DNA from: Flavobacterium sp. UBA5153
GTDB taxonomy: Bacteria; Bacteroidota; Bacteroidia; Flavobacteriales; Flavobacteriaceae
Direction: 5' to 3'
Length of the DNA stretch: 48,476 nucleotides
Assembly (NCBI GenBank): GCA_002413745.1
Contig: DHXP01000009.1
Span: 66,613 to 115,088 of the forward strand
A model generated the notes under the pieces. The model was not told where the DNA came from. It did not search any database and was given only the letters and a program-made list of their open reading frames with translations. Shown here in pieces: positions 18,867-27,742 of the stretch; position 1 is the first letter of the stretch; each line of letters starts with the position of its first letter. The translations under genes and the position numbers were made by a program.

Positions 18867-19054
18867 TGGTAAAGCTTGCTGGTGTTGAGAATTTTGCTTT
18901 TTCTCATTGTTTTTTAAAGTGGGTGCAAATTATCGAAAAATATCGATAAAAATGGCTTTTAGACGTTTTCAAGAGTAAATATTTTGCCGATAGAAGGAAA
19001 GAACCCCTTAAATAAAAGAAATATTTTTTTATTTAAATATAAAGGCAATTTTTT

Positions 19055-19085
19055 TATGAAGGTTAGAATAAAAATTTTATTTTTG
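19055..19085 (+). promoter_or_regulatory. Bacteroidota promoter for the TPR-ribH unit
   Basis: A TATG box (19055-19058, one mismatch to TTTG), a 19-base spacer and a perfect TATTTTTG -7 box (19078-19085), 22 bases before the ATG. This is the best complete Bacteroidota-type promoter seen in the window. Confidence 0.55.
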
Positions 19086-19107
19086 CGACTCACTAAATTA
19101 AAAATAA

Positions 19108-19881
19108 ATGGCTACTTATAATAAAAGAGGATATAAAGCACCAAAAGAAAAAGAAGTAAAAGAGGTTACGGAAGACATAAAAGTTATTGAGAAAAACAGT
19201 GCAACTGCAGGTGTATTTTCAACATTAGATGCAACAGCCTCAAAAACTGAGGATTTTGTGGCTAGAAATCAAAAAATTATTATTGGATTTGTCACAGTTG
19301 TCGCTTTATTTACCATTGGTTATTTGGCTTACGAAAAATTTGTTGCTGCGCCAAAAGAAGATGAAGCTGCAAGCGAAATGTTTGTTGCACAACAGAACTT
19401 TCAAAAAGCCACAGGCGGAGTTGCAAGCGATTCTTTATATAAGTTATCTTTGAATGGTTCTGAGGGGAAATTTGGTTTTGTAAAAATTGCCGATGAATAT
19501 TCTGGAACTGATGCCGGAAATATTGCCAATTATTATGCAGGTATTGCTTATTTGAATACTGGTAAATATACTGAAGCGATTGAGTATTTAGGCAAATTCA
19601 AATCAGATGATATTGTTTTAAGTGCTTTGGCAAAAGGAGCAATAGGGGATGCCTATTCTGAAAATAACCAACCAAAAGAAGCTTTGGATAATTACCTGAA
19701 AGCCGTTAGCGCCAATAAAAATGATTTTACAACGCCGCGTTTCTTGTTGAAAGCAGGAAAAACAGCCTTGGCATTAGGAAATAAAACAGATGCGCTTAAA
19801 TATTTCACGGATATTAAAGATAATTTTGATGCGTCTCCAGAAGCTGCTTCTATAGATGTTTTGATAGGATTGGCTCAATAG
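19108..19881 (+). CDS. Membrane-anchored TPR protein
   Basis: A 257-residue protein with a basic, lysine/glutamate-rich cytoplasmic head (1-50), one membrane helix at about 57-74, and an exported C-terminal half made of tetratricopeptide repeats (for example NIANYYAGIAYLNTGKYTEA and GDAYSENNQPKEALDNYLKA). The build resembles YfgM-type ancillary proteins of the Sec translocon, but the match is only architectural. It lies 51 bases upstream of ribH on the same strand, with a small hairpin in the gap. Confidence 0.85.
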   Translation: MATYNKRGYKAPKEKEVKEVTEDIKVIEKNSATAGVFSTLDATASKTEDFVARNQKIIIGFVTVVALFTIGYLAYEKFVAAPKEDEAASEMFVAQQNFQKATGGVASDSLYKLSLNGSEGKFGFVKIADEYSGTDAGNIANYYAGIAYLNTGKYTEAIEYLGKFKSDDIVLSALAKGAIGDAYSENNQPKEALDNYLKAVSANKNDFTTPRFLLKAGKTALALGNKTDALKYFTDIKDNFDASPEAASIDVLIGLAQ

Positions 19882-19885
19882 TTAA

Positions 19886-19909
19886 ATTTTAGATTTTTAA
19901 ATCTAAAAT
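19886..19909 (+). other. AT-rich hairpin between TPR gene and ribH
   Basis: Perfect 11-base arms (ATTTTAGATTT and AAATCTAAAAT) around a two-base loop. It has no GC core or U-run, so it is a weak structure that might modulate ribH expression or be incidental. Confidence 0.3.
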
Positions 19910-19932
19910 CCTAATCTTAATTCTAAAATAAA

Positions 19933-20502
19933 ATGGCAACCGGAGATAAAAATTTATCAGAGTACGATAAAAACGCTGTTCCAGACGCGAAAAATTTTCG
20001 TTTTGGAATTGTTGTTTCAGAATGGAATGATACCATAACCGAAGGACTTTGTTATGGCGCGGTCAAAGGTCTTTTAGACAATGAAGTGCCCTCGGAACAC
20101 ATTGTTCGATGGAATGTTCCTGGAAGCTTCGAACTTGTTTATGGAGCCAAAAAAATGTTGCAAACCCAAAACGTGGATGCCGTGATAGCCATTGGTTGTG
20201 TGATTCAAGGACAAACCAAACACTTTGATTATGTATGTGAAGCGGTTTCGCAAGGGATAAAAGATTTGAATGTAGAAACGGATATTCCTGTTATTTTTTG
20301 TGTTTTGACCGATAATAACATACAACAGTCTATTGACAGAAGTGGTGGAAAACACGGTAACAAGGGAACGGAAGCTGCCATTGCTGCCATAAAAATGGCG
20401 TATTTAAGACATCAGGCTTCGTTTAGTCACCAATTTAAAAATCAGCAATTATTGTCAACTGGACCATTGCAAATCGAAGGTTTGCCACTGTTGGAAGAGT
20501 AG
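19933..20502 (+). CDS. ribH: 6,7-dimethyl-8-ribityllumazine synthase
   Basis: A 189-residue lumazine synthase that condenses the ribityl-aminouracil with dihydroxybutanone phosphate in riboflavin synthesis. Motifs are FGIVVSEWNDTITEGL, VPGSFELVYGAKKML, AIGCVIQGQTKHFDYVC, FCVLTDNNIQQSIDRSG and GNKGTEAA. It is longer than the ~155 residues of E. coli because of a ~20-residue N-terminal extension and a ~20-residue C-terminal tail, both usual in Bacteroidota in my recollection. A strong terminator follows directly. Confidence 0.95.
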   Translation: MATGDKNLSEYDKNAVPDAKNFRFGIVVSEWNDTITEGLCYGAVKGLLDNEVPSEHIVRWNVPGSFELVYGAKKMLQTQNVDAVIAIGCVIQGQTKHFDYVCEAVSQGIKDLNVETDIPVIFCVLTDNNIQQSIDRSGGKHGNKGTEAAIAAIKMAYLRHQASFSHQFKNQQLLSTGPLQIEGLPLLEE

Positions 20503-20522
20503 AAAATAAATCATAAAACTAT

Positions 20523-20561
20523 AAAACCTATACTGTTCTACTGATGGTATAGGTTTTTTTT
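20523..20561 (+). terminator. Rho-independent terminator after ribH
   Basis: Arms AAAACCTATAC (20523-20533) and GTATAGGTTTT (20547-20557) enclose a 13-base loop and run into a stretch of nine T. It is 20 bases past the ribH stop. Confidence 0.85.
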
Positions 20562-20643
20562 TAAGAGAAAGTTAGCTATAATACCTAATGGAAATTCATT
20601 AAATTTGTACGCCGTTGGTTTTAAAAAACAAACTAAAAACTAT

Positions 20644-20668
20644 TGTCACCCTGAGCGCAGTCGAAGGG
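20644..20668 (+). repeat. REP-like repeat half (TGTCACCCTGAGCGCAGTCG)
   Basis: A 25-base sequence starting TGTCACCCTGAGCGCAGTCG and ending AAGGG, with inner complementarity (CCCT with AGGG). A relative occurs at 24277. I recall such TGTCACCCTGAGCG elements as common intergenic repeats in Flavobacterium, but that cannot be checked here. It lies 24 bases before mutL. Confidence 0.5.
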
Positions 20669-20691
20669 TTAAACTTTAAACCATTTTTTTA

Positions 20692-22536
20692 ATGTCGAGT
20701 ATTATTCAATTACTTCCTGATCATGTTGCCAATCAAATTGCTGCCGGAGAAGTCGTTCAAAGACCCGCTTCTGTTGTTAAGGAATTGTTGGAAAATGCCG
20801 TTGATGCAGGTGCAACCGATGTCAAATTAATCCTGAAAGATGCCGGAAAATCATTGGTTCAAGTTATTGATAATGGAATGGGAATGAGTGTTACCGATGC
20901 CCGTTTGTGTTTTGAGCGTCACGCCACTTCAAAAATTCGTCAGGCCGAAGACTTGTTTTCGTTGCATACTAAAGGTTTCCGTGGAGAAGCATTGGCATCG
21001 ATTGCCGCCATTGCCCACGTGGAAATGAAAACCAAACAAGACCAAGAAGAACTGGGAACGCATATCGTAATTGAAGGCAGCAAGTTTGTGTCGCAGGATG
21101 TGGCGGTTTTGCCAAAAGGAACTTCTTTTGGAGTCAAAAATTTATTTTTTAATATTCCCGCACGTCGCAATTTCCTGAAATCGGATACGGTGGAATACCG
21201 TCATATTATTGATGAATTTCATCGAGTGGCTTTGGCACACCCCAAAATATATTTTACGTTTTACCACAACGGAAGCGAGATGTTCAATTTGCATCCTTCG
21301 ACTTTGAGACAACGAATCGTGAATGTTTTTTCGGGCAAAACCAATGAAAAATTGGTTCCCGTTAACGAAGAAACCGAAATCGTGAGCATTCAGGGTTTTG
21401 TTTGCAAACCCGAATTTGCCAAGAAAAATCGAGGCGAACAGTTTTTCTTCGTCAATGATCGCTTTATAAAAAGTGGTTATTTGCATCACGCCGTGATGGC
21501 GGCTTATGACGGAATCTTGAAAGACGGCGCGCAACCGAGTTATTTTTTATATTTGACCGTACCGCCAAACACCATTGACATCAATATTCATCCTACAAAA
21601 ACGGAAATCAAGTTTGATGATGAATCTGCCTTGTACGCCATTTTACGCTCTTCGATAAAACACAGTTTGGGACAATTTAATGTGGCACCCGTTTTGGATT
21701 TTGAGCGTGATGCCAATTTGGATACGCCCTACCATTATAAAGATTTGGAAGGAGCCACACCAACAATTCAAGTCGACGGGAGTTTCAATCCTTTTTCTGA
21801 AGAAGATAGACCGAATAAACATTTTATTAATTACAGAAAACCGGAAGTTACCGCCAACTGGGAAAGTTTATACGTAGGATTAAAACAGGATTCGGAGGAA
21901 GTTGGAACGATGACCTTCGAAAATGATGAAGTTACTTCGTCTTTATTCACTAATGAGGAAGTGGAGCAAGCCGTTCATAAAACGCATCAAATCCATAAAA
22001 AATATATTGTAAACCCGATAAAGTCTGGTATGATAATCGTGGATCAAAATCGGGCGCACCAACGCATTTTGTACGAACAATTTCTTACCAATATCACGGT
22101 CAATTTAGCGTCAAGCCAGCAATTGTTGTTTCCGCTACATTTGTATTTTTCCAATGGAGAAATGCAATTGATAACCGAATTAAAGCCTTCGTTGACCAAT
22201 ACGGGTTTTGTTTTCGAGGAAACAAATGAAGATAGCATCGTTATTTCCGGACTGCCGGTCAATGTTTCAGAAAGTGAGGCTTCGCTGGTATTGGAACAAT
22301 TGTTGAGCGATTTGCAGGACGGAATTCCGGAAAGTAGTTTCAGCCAGAACGATACGATTGCCAAATCTATGGCGCGGAGTTTGGCGGTAAAAACAGGAAC
22401 CTATTTAACACAAAAAGAACAGGAAAATGTGGTGAATGGGCTTTTCGCCTGTAAAGACCCCAATGTTTCCCCTTTTCAAAAACCCACTTTCATCACGATG
22501 CGTGTGGAAGATTTAGACAAAAAATTTGCACTATGA
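20692..22536 (+). CDS. mutL: DNA mismatch repair protein MutL
   Basis: A 614-residue MutL that couples MutS mismatch recognition to downstream repair. The GHKL ATPase is intact: KELLENAVDAGAT (motif I), VIDNGMGM (motif II), RHATSKI and TKGFRGEALASIAAI (motif III). The C-terminal dimerisation region contains VDQNRAHQRILYE at about residue 451, where nicking MutL proteins usually have DQHAxxERxxYE, so the metal site looks altered. The stop overlaps the next gene (ATGA), indicating translational coupling to the first rhomboid. Confidence 0.95.
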   Translation: MSSIIQLLPDHVANQIAAGEVVQRPASVVKELLENAVDAGATDVKLILKDAGKSLVQVIDNGMGMSVTDARLCFERHATSKIRQAEDLFSLHTKGFRGEALASIAAIAHVEMKTKQDQEELGTHIVIEGSKFVSQDVAVLPKGTSFGVKNLFFNIPARRNFLKSDTVEYRHIIDEFHRVALAHPKIYFTFYHNGSEMFNLHPSTLRQRIVNVFSGKTNEKLVPVNEETEIVSIQGFVCKPEFAKKNRGEQFFFVNDRFIKSGYLHHAVMAAYDGILKDGAQPSYFLYLTVPPNTIDINIHPTKTEIKFDDESALYAILRSSIKHSLGQFNVAPVLDFERDANLDTPYHYKDLEGATPTIQVDGSFNPFSEEDRPNKHFINYRKPEVTANWESLYVGLKQDSEEVGTMTFENDEVTSSLFTNEEVEQAVHKTHQIHKKYIVNPIKSGMIIVDQNRAHQRILYEQFLTNITVNLASSQQLLFPLHLYFSNGEMQLITELKPSLTNTGFVFEETNEDSIVISGLPVNVSESEASLVLEQLLSDLQDGIPESSFSQNDTIAKSMARSLAVKTGTYLTQKEQENVVNGLFACKDPNVSPFQKPTFITMRVEDLDKKFAL

Positions 22537-23279
22537 GAAACGTAACCGAAACGGTAAAGCAATTAATTATTATCAATGTCCTTTTTTTTATTGGAACCCT
22601 GATTTCGGGAGATGTAGCCTATAAATTTTTGGCGCTTTATTTCCCGGAAAATCCAGATTTCCACGCTTGGCAACCCATCACGCACATGTTTATGCATGGC
22701 GGCTATATGCATATTTTCTTCAATATGTTTGCCTTGTATTCGTTTGGGTCTGCTTTGGAACATTTTTGGGGTGCTAAAAAGTTTTTATTTTTTTATATTT
22801 CCTGCGGATTGGGAGCGGCATTGATGAATACTGCCATAAACTATTATTATTTTCAAGACGGACTAAATACTCTTATGGCCAATGGATTTCCTAAGGCGGA
22901 AATTTTACAAGTTTTAAACGAAGGAAAAATCAATACCAAATGGCAGGAACTTTTATCGGTTTCTGATTTGCAAAATTTCACTTCGGCTTATTTTGGCTCC
23001 GTCGTTGGTGCCTCGGGAGCAATTTATGGAACCATAGTGGCTTTTGCCTTTATGTTTCCCAATGCAGAATTGGCTTTGATGTTTATTCCGGTTCCAATAA
23101 AAGCGAAATATTTTGTTCCGGGATTGGTTTTGGTCGATTTGTATTTGGGTATTTCCGGACAATCTATTTTCGGTGGCGGAGGAATAGCCCATTTTGCCCA
23201 CGTAGGAGGTGCGGTGTTTGGCTTTGCCATTATGTGGTATTGGAAAAAAAACCAGTTTAACAGTAATCGTTGGAATTAA
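22533..23279 (+). CDS. Rhomboid-family intramembrane serine protease
   Basis: A 248-residue membrane protein of the rhomboid family. The catalytic pair is visible: Ser161 in GASGAIYG and His223 in the HFAHVGGAVFG helix. The usual HGGYMHIFFNMFALY segment of the second helix is at about 55-69. About six membrane helices are predicted, with a longer loop at about 105-150. It should cleave membrane-embedded substrates; targets are unknown. Its ATG overlaps the mutL stop by four bases. A second rhomboid follows 121 bases later. Confidence 0.93.
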   Translation: MRNVTETVKQLIIINVLFFIGTLISGDVAYKFLALYFPENPDFHAWQPITHMFMHGGYMHIFFNMFALYSFGSALEHFWGAKKFLFFYISCGLGAALMNTAINYYYFQDGLNTLMANGFPKAEILQVLNEGKINTKWQELLSVSDLQNFTSAYFGSVVGASGAIYGTIVAFAFMFPNAELALMFIPVPIKAKYFVPGLVLVDLYLGISGQSIFGGGGIAHFAHVGGAVFGFAIMWYWKKNQFNSNRWN

Positions 23280-23302
23280 AAATTAGTATTCAATGTTATT
23301 TT

Positions 23303-23372
23303 TGTCATTTCGACGAAGGAGAAATCACATAACGAGAGTAAAAAATGAGATTTCTCCTTCGTCGAAATGACA
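23303..23372. repeat. Palindromic repeat, family TGTCATTTCGAC, full copy
   Basis: Arms of 24 bases are perfectly inverted: TGTCATTTCGACGAAGGAGA plus AATC at the left, and the exact reverse complement ending at 23372, enclosing a 22-base loop. It lies between the two rhomboid genes. It is the cleanest of four related copies (others at 32098, 32845 and 33300). On RNA it would form a stable hairpin. Confidence 0.9.
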
Positions 23373-23400
23373 AGATGGAGAACAATTATATTTAAAAGAA

Positions 23401-24267
23401 ATGAGTAGTATTCTTGATGATTTGAAAATGCAGTATAAATTAGGTGGAATAACCCAAAGGTTGATCTATTGGAATGTGGCTTGCTTTTTAGTTTCATTAC
23501 TATTTTTTTACCAATATAGGGTTGGCGCTTTTGATTTTCCTAATTGGATTGCATTATCTTCTGAGCCTTCGGTTTTTATCACAAAACCATGGACGCTCTT
23601 GACGTATGCTTTTTTTCACGATGGATTTGGGCACATCTTTTTCAATATGATAGTCTTGAATTTTTCAAGTACCTTGTTTCTCACTTTTTTCACCCAAAAA
23701 CAATTGCTGGGTTTGTATGTTTTGAGTTCAATATTTGCCGGTATTGCTTTTGTTTTGGGCTATTATTTCTTGAATTTGGGTGCTTCCATTGTTGGCGCAT
23801 CGGCAGCGATTATGGCTATTTTAGTCGCTACAACAACCTATCAGCCATTGATGAATGTACGGTTGTTGCTCATCGGGAACGTGAAACTTTGGCATATCAC
23901 CCTCGTGATTATTGTTATTGACTTGATGCAAATTCGTATTGAAAATACTGGCGGACATATTGCCCATTTGGCAGGTGCTTTTTTTGGTTATATTTTTATT
24001 GTATTACTTCGAAACGGAACCGATTTGAGTAAAATAGTTTCAAGCATAATGGATTTTTTTGTTAATTTGTTAGGTAAATCTACATCGACACCTTTCAAAA
24101 AGGTGCATAAAAATTACAAAAGACCAATGGAGAAACCCGTTTCTAAAATTATGACAAAGGACAAAACGCAACAACAAATCGATGAAATATTGGATAAAAT
24201 CAGTCGTTCCGGATATGATTGTTTGACAAAAGAAGAAAAAGAATTTTTGTTTAGAGCAGGGAAATAA
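23401..24267 (+). CDS. Rhomboid-family protein with C-terminal cytosolic tail
   Basis: A 288-residue second rhomboid. Ser134 in VGASAAI and His189 in HIAHLAGAFFG provide the catalytic pair, with AFFHDGFGHIFFNMIVLNF as the second-helix signature. The serine motif is GASA rather than GASG, so oxyanion geometry may differ and activity is less certain than for its neighbour. After the helices, residues about 215-288 form a charged tail ending in EILDKISRSGYDCLTKEEKE, a C-terminal motif I have often seen on Bacteroidota rhomboids. It is likely cotranscribed with the upstream rhomboid despite the palindrome between them. Confidence 0.9.
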   Translation: MSSILDDLKMQYKLGGITQRLIYWNVACFLVSLLFFYQYRVGAFDFPNWIALSSEPSVFITKPWTLLTYAFFHDGFGHIFFNMIVLNFSSTLFLTFFTQKQLLGLYVLSSIFAGIAFVLGYYFLNLGASIVGASAAIMAILVATTTYQPLMNVRLLLIGNVKLWHITLVIIVIDLMQIRIENTGGHIAHLAGAFFGYIFIVLLRNGTDLSKIVSSIMDFFVNLLGKSTSTPFKKVHKNYKRPMEKPVSKIMTKDKTQQQIDEILDKISRSGYDCLTKEEKEFLFRAGK

Positions 24268-24276
24268 GTATTCAGT

Positions 24277-24303
24277 TGTCATCTCGAGCGCAGTTGAGAG
24301 ACA
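24277..24303 (+). repeat. REP-like hairpin (TGTCATCTCGAGCGCAGTTG)
   Basis: A 27-base element with complementary ends (TGTC/GACA and TCTC/GAGA), related to the repeat at 20644 through the GAGCGCAGT core. It lies ten bases after the second rhomboid stop. Confidence 0.5.
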
Positions 24304-24342
24304 GTGTTCAGTCGCAGTTTACAGCAATGAAATTATAATTAT

Positions 24343-25389
24343 ATGAAAAACCTTTCGTGGTTTAATAAAGTAATGTTTCTTTTGAATATAGTGTTGACTG
24401 TATCAACGTTCATTGCGTATATTTTACCATTTTTGGCACCAAAACTTTTCCCGCTTTTATCGGTATTTACCTTGTTTATGCCCTTGTTTTTTATATTAAA
24501 TGGGTTGTTTTTCCTCTATTGGGCCATCCAATTCAAGAAACGAATGATTTTGTCTGGTTTGGTGCTTTTGATGGGGATTACGTTTATCAATAAATTCTAT
24601 AAATTTTCATCTAAAGATTTCCCAAATGCCGAAAAAGATTTCGTTGTTATGAGTTATAACGTGCGTTTATTTAATGTTTTCAGATGGCTTGACAGAGAGG
24701 ATGTCCCAGAGAATATTCTTGTTTTTATCAATGATAAAAATCCTGATATTTTGTGCATTCAGGAATTTTCTAATTCCGCACATATTGATTTGAAAGTATA
24801 TCCTCATCGGTATGTTTTTATGGAAGGAGTTAAAATTAAAACGGGTCAGGCAATTTTTTCCAAATTTCCCATTATTGGCCAAGGACATATAGAGTTTCCA
24901 GACTCCAACAACAATGTTATTTTTGCTGATATTAAAAAAGGGAAAGACATAATTAGGGTTTATAATATGCATCTTCAATCCATAAAAATTTCGCCGGATG
25001 TCACCGAAATAGACGAAAATATCGATGGAATCAATCAGGAGAAATCACAAAGGCTCTTCCATAGAATAAGCAAAGCTTTCAAAAAACAACAGCAACAGGC
25101 CGAGATAATAAAAGAGCATAAAAAAGAATGTAAATATCCCATTATCATTTGCGGCGATATGAATAATGGCCCGTTTTCCTATGTTTACCGGAATATAAAA
25201 GGAAAATTAAAAGATAGTTTTGAAGAAGCAGGAACAGGTTTTGGAGCCACTTATAAATTCAGGTATTATCCAGCCAGAATTGATTATATTTTTGTCGATG
25301 ACAAGATGACGGTCAAGAAATTTGAAAGTTTTTCTGAATTCGAGAATTCCGACCATTATCCTATTATGGCAAAATTGTCAATGGAATAG
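24343..25389 (+). CDS. Endonuclease/exonuclease/phosphatase family membrane protein
   Basis: A 348-residue protein with three N-terminal membrane helices (about 5-80) and an EEP-fold catalytic domain. Motifs are VMSYNVRLFN (about 103), ILCIQEF with the metal-binding Glu, YNMHLQS, IICGDMNNGPFSYVY (Asp/Asn site), RIDYIFVDD and the final catalytic SDHYPIMAKL. All core residues are present, so it should be a metal-dependent phosphodiesterase on DNA, nucleotides or lipids. The substrate cannot be read. It is the last plus-strand gene of the 19-25 kb block and is convergent with the WbqC-like gene. Confidence 0.88.
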   Translation: MKNLSWFNKVMFLLNIVLTVSTFIAYILPFLAPKLFPLLSVFTLFMPLFFILNGLFFLYWAIQFKKRMILSGLVLLMGITFINKFYKFSSKDFPNAEKDFVVMSYNVRLFNVFRWLDREDVPENILVFINDKNPDILCIQEFSNSAHIDLKVYPHRYVFMEGVKIKTGQAIFSKFPIIGQGHIEFPDSNNNVIFADIKKGKDIIRVYNMHLQSIKISPDVTEIDENIDGINQEKSQRLFHRISKAFKKQQQQAEIIKEHKKECKYPIIICGDMNNGPFSYVYRNIKGKLKDSFEEAGTGFGATYKFRYYPARIDYIFVDDKMTVKKFESFSEFENSDHYPIMAKLSME

Positions 25390-25403
25390 GGGATTTTGAA
25401 ACT

Positions 25404-26030
25404 TTATTTGATTATTAATTTCTGATTTTTCAAATAATCCAAAGCATATTTTCCTTCGTTAAACAACAAATCCAAAATGCTCAAATTATTCAAGAACCCG
25501 TATTTTTCTCCAAAAACCTGAGTATAGGATTCAAATTTGGAATTGTCTTTTTTTCCGTCCACCAAATATCTAAAATCCGTTACAGTATTGGCATCCACTT
25601 CACGAAAGTATTCGGTGGTGGTGTCATAATCGAGTTTCATCCGCAAACATTTAGAAACAAAGTCCATAGTTTCAAAATTCAAATCCAATAAAAAAGTGTA
25701 TTTTTTTTCAAAAAGGGGGCGAATGTCGTCTTCAAAATATTCAAAAAAAGGGGAGCTTCTATAAGCCGCTTCCAATGATTTGAAATGTTGTTTTTGCCAA
25801 TCAAAATCGGACTCGATTTTGACATCTTTTGTTTTTTGGTGGCTTTCGCCAGAATGTTTTACGGGAATGTTCAATAGTTGAATCCCGTTTGGGCTGTAAA
25901 TATAAGTTCTATTACGATTGGTTTGCTTCTGGAAATTGTCTTCTGTTTCGAACGTTATAGTATCAGCCTGCTCCATCGCCACAAAATGGCTGATCGAAGG
26001 AAAATAAGTGGGATGGATTAGAAGGTTCAT
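25404..26030 (-). CDS. WbqC-like family protein
   Basis: A 208-residue protein of the WbqC-like family, first noted in polysaccharide loci. It begins LLIHPTYFPSISHFVAMEQA, then has a conserved-type TNRNRTYIYSPNGIQLLNIP block and KSLEAAYRSSPFFEYFEDDI. The function is not proven; links to surface sugar modification are from context in other genomes. It is the last gene of the minus-strand run parA-parB-DUF5683-dapB-lepB-wbqC and lies 90 bases after lepB. Confidence 0.88.
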   Translation of the reverse strand: MNLLIHPTYFPSISHFVAMEQADTITFETEDNFQKQTNRNRTYIYSPNGIQLLNIPVKHSGESHQKTKDVKIESDFDWQKQHFKSLEAAYRSSPFFEYFEDDIRPLFEKKYTFLLDLNFETMDFVSKCLRMKLDYDTTTEYFREVDANTVTDFRYLVDGKKDNSKFESYTQVFGEKYGFLNNLSILDLLFNEGKYALDYLKNQKLIIK

Positions 26031-26120
26031 ATTTGTCTAAAGTTTTTAAAGTCATAAAGGCGAAGGTCATAAAGTTGGATTAAAAATAGACTTTACGACT
26101 TTCGACTTTTAAACTTTTGA

Positions 26121-27671
26121 CTAATTTTTTTTCTCTTTTCTCTTTTTCCAAAAATATTCGCCAACAAAAAAGGCAGCCAAAGCAAGTAAGAATAATTTAA
26201 AATAGGATTGTGGTTGTCCATCGCCGCCAACGGTTGTAAACAATCGTTCCCAGCGAATTTTCCCTAATCCTTTGCCATTGGTATCCCAACTCATCCAGAT
26301 GAATACTGGTTTCCCAACAATATGATTTTCGGGCACGTAGCCCCAATAGCGACTGTCTTCAGAGTTGTGACGATTGTCGCCCATCATCCAATAATAGTTT
26401 TGTTTGAAGGTATACTCTTTTGCAACTTGACCATTTATTCTAATTTCGTCGCCATTTACTTTCAAGTCATTTCCCTCATATTCCGTGATTATCATTTTAT
26501 AAAAAGGCAGTGTTTCTGTTGTTAACGCTACCGTTTTTCCTGCCTGTGGAATGTAAATTGGGCCAAAGTTATCGCGATTCCATTTATTGATATGAGGAAA
26601 TATCCCATTTTCGACACCTTTAGAAATTTCTCTCTTTACAGAAGTGATTCCGGGAACGTTTTTTAATCTTTCAGCTCCGGCCGATGTCAATGCGCTAATG
26701 AATAAGGTATCTCTTTTGTCACTTGTAAAACCCGCACCATCCGTTACATTCATATCTTTAAACAGATACTCAAAATCTATGGGTGTTTTTCCATCTAATG
26801 CAACTTTGTATGAATATTGCGGTTTCGCTCTTTCTGGCAAAGCCAATAGTTGCCCGTTAATATAGACAATTCCATCTTTAATGGATAAACTATCGCCTGG
26901 AATTCCAACGCAGCGTTTTACATAATTCGATTTTTTGTCTATTGGCTTATCCGCTCTTCTGCCCGAATTATCCCTGAACTTGTAAACAGTATCCGCAGGC
27001 CAGTTGAAAACTACAATGTCACAATTGTGTATTTTTTGGAAGGCTGGCAATCTAAAATACGGTAATTGTGGCCAGTTGAGATAGGATTTTCTTTTTGTCA
27101 AAGGAATAGAATCATGAACCATTGGCAATGCTATGGTAGTCATTGGAACTCTAGCTCCATAATTCATTTTACTCACAAACAAAAAGTCGCCAACCAATAA
27201 TGATTTCTCCAATGACGATGTAGGAATAGTGTAAGGTTGTAGGAAATAGGTATGCACCAATGTGGCAACAATAATTGCAAAAAGGAGCGAACTTACCGTG
27301 TCGGCCGTTTTGTTGTCAGGATTCAAACTTCTGTCGGTTACGTAATTTAGCTTCTGGGTATAATTGACATAAAAAATATACAGACCACAAGTGGCTATTC
27401 CCAAGAAAGTGTCCAAACTTGATCGTTTTCCAAAACTTCTCAGGGTTTCGACCCAAATAACCGGAAACATAATCAGGTTGATGATAGGGATGAAAAGTAA
27501 TAGCGTCCACCACGTAGGGCGGCCTATTATTTTCATCAAAACGATGGCATTATATACGGGAATTGCTGCTTCCCAACGTTTTCTGCCAGCAGCTTCATAT
27601 AATTTCCAAGTTCCTAAAAAGTGAATAACTTGTACAATCAGGAAAAACACAAACCATTGATATAGTGTCAT
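26121..27671 (-). CDS. lepB: Signal peptidase I, long Bacteroidota form
   Basis: A 516-residue membrane protease that removes Sec signal peptides. Residues 1-110 add a DUF5684-like membrane region absent from E. coli LepB. The peptidase domain starts after the helix at about 127-143, with catalytic Ser153 in TSSLEKSLLVGDFLFVSK and Lys252 in YVKRCVGIPGDSL. GDNRHNSEDSRYWGYVPENH is the family box E. The usual Met after the catalytic Ser is Leu here. A last helix anchors the C-terminus. Domain length is large because of an insert at about 285-400. Confidence 0.93.
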   Translation of the reverse strand: MTLYQWFVFFLIVQVIHFLGTWKLYEAAGRKRWEAAIPVYNAIVLMKIIGRPTWWTLLLFIPIINLIMFPVIWVETLRSFGKRSSLDTFLGIATCGLYIFYVNYTQKLNYVTDRSLNPDNKTADTVSSLLFAIIVATLVHTYFLQPYTIPTSSLEKSLLVGDFLFVSKMNYGARVPMTTIALPMVHDSIPLTKRKSYLNWPQLPYFRLPAFQKIHNCDIVVFNWPADTVYKFRDNSGRRADKPIDKKSNYVKRCVGIPGDSLSIKDGIVYINGQLLALPERAKPQYSYKVALDGKTPIDFEYLFKDMNVTDGAGFTSDKRDTLFISALTSAGAERLKNVPGITSVKREISKGVENGIFPHINKWNRDNFGPIYIPQAGKTVALTTETLPFYKMIITEYEGNDLKVNGDEIRINGQVAKEYTFKQNYYWMMGDNRHNSEDSRYWGYVPENHIVGKPVFIWMSWDTNGKGLGKIRWERLFTTVGGDGQPQSYFKLFLLALAAFFVGEYFWKKRKEKKN

Positions 27672-27742
27672 AATTTTTTGTTTAAAGTTTGAAGTTTAAG
27701 GTTGTTCAAGTTAGAACTTTATACCTTAAACGTGAAATAAGT

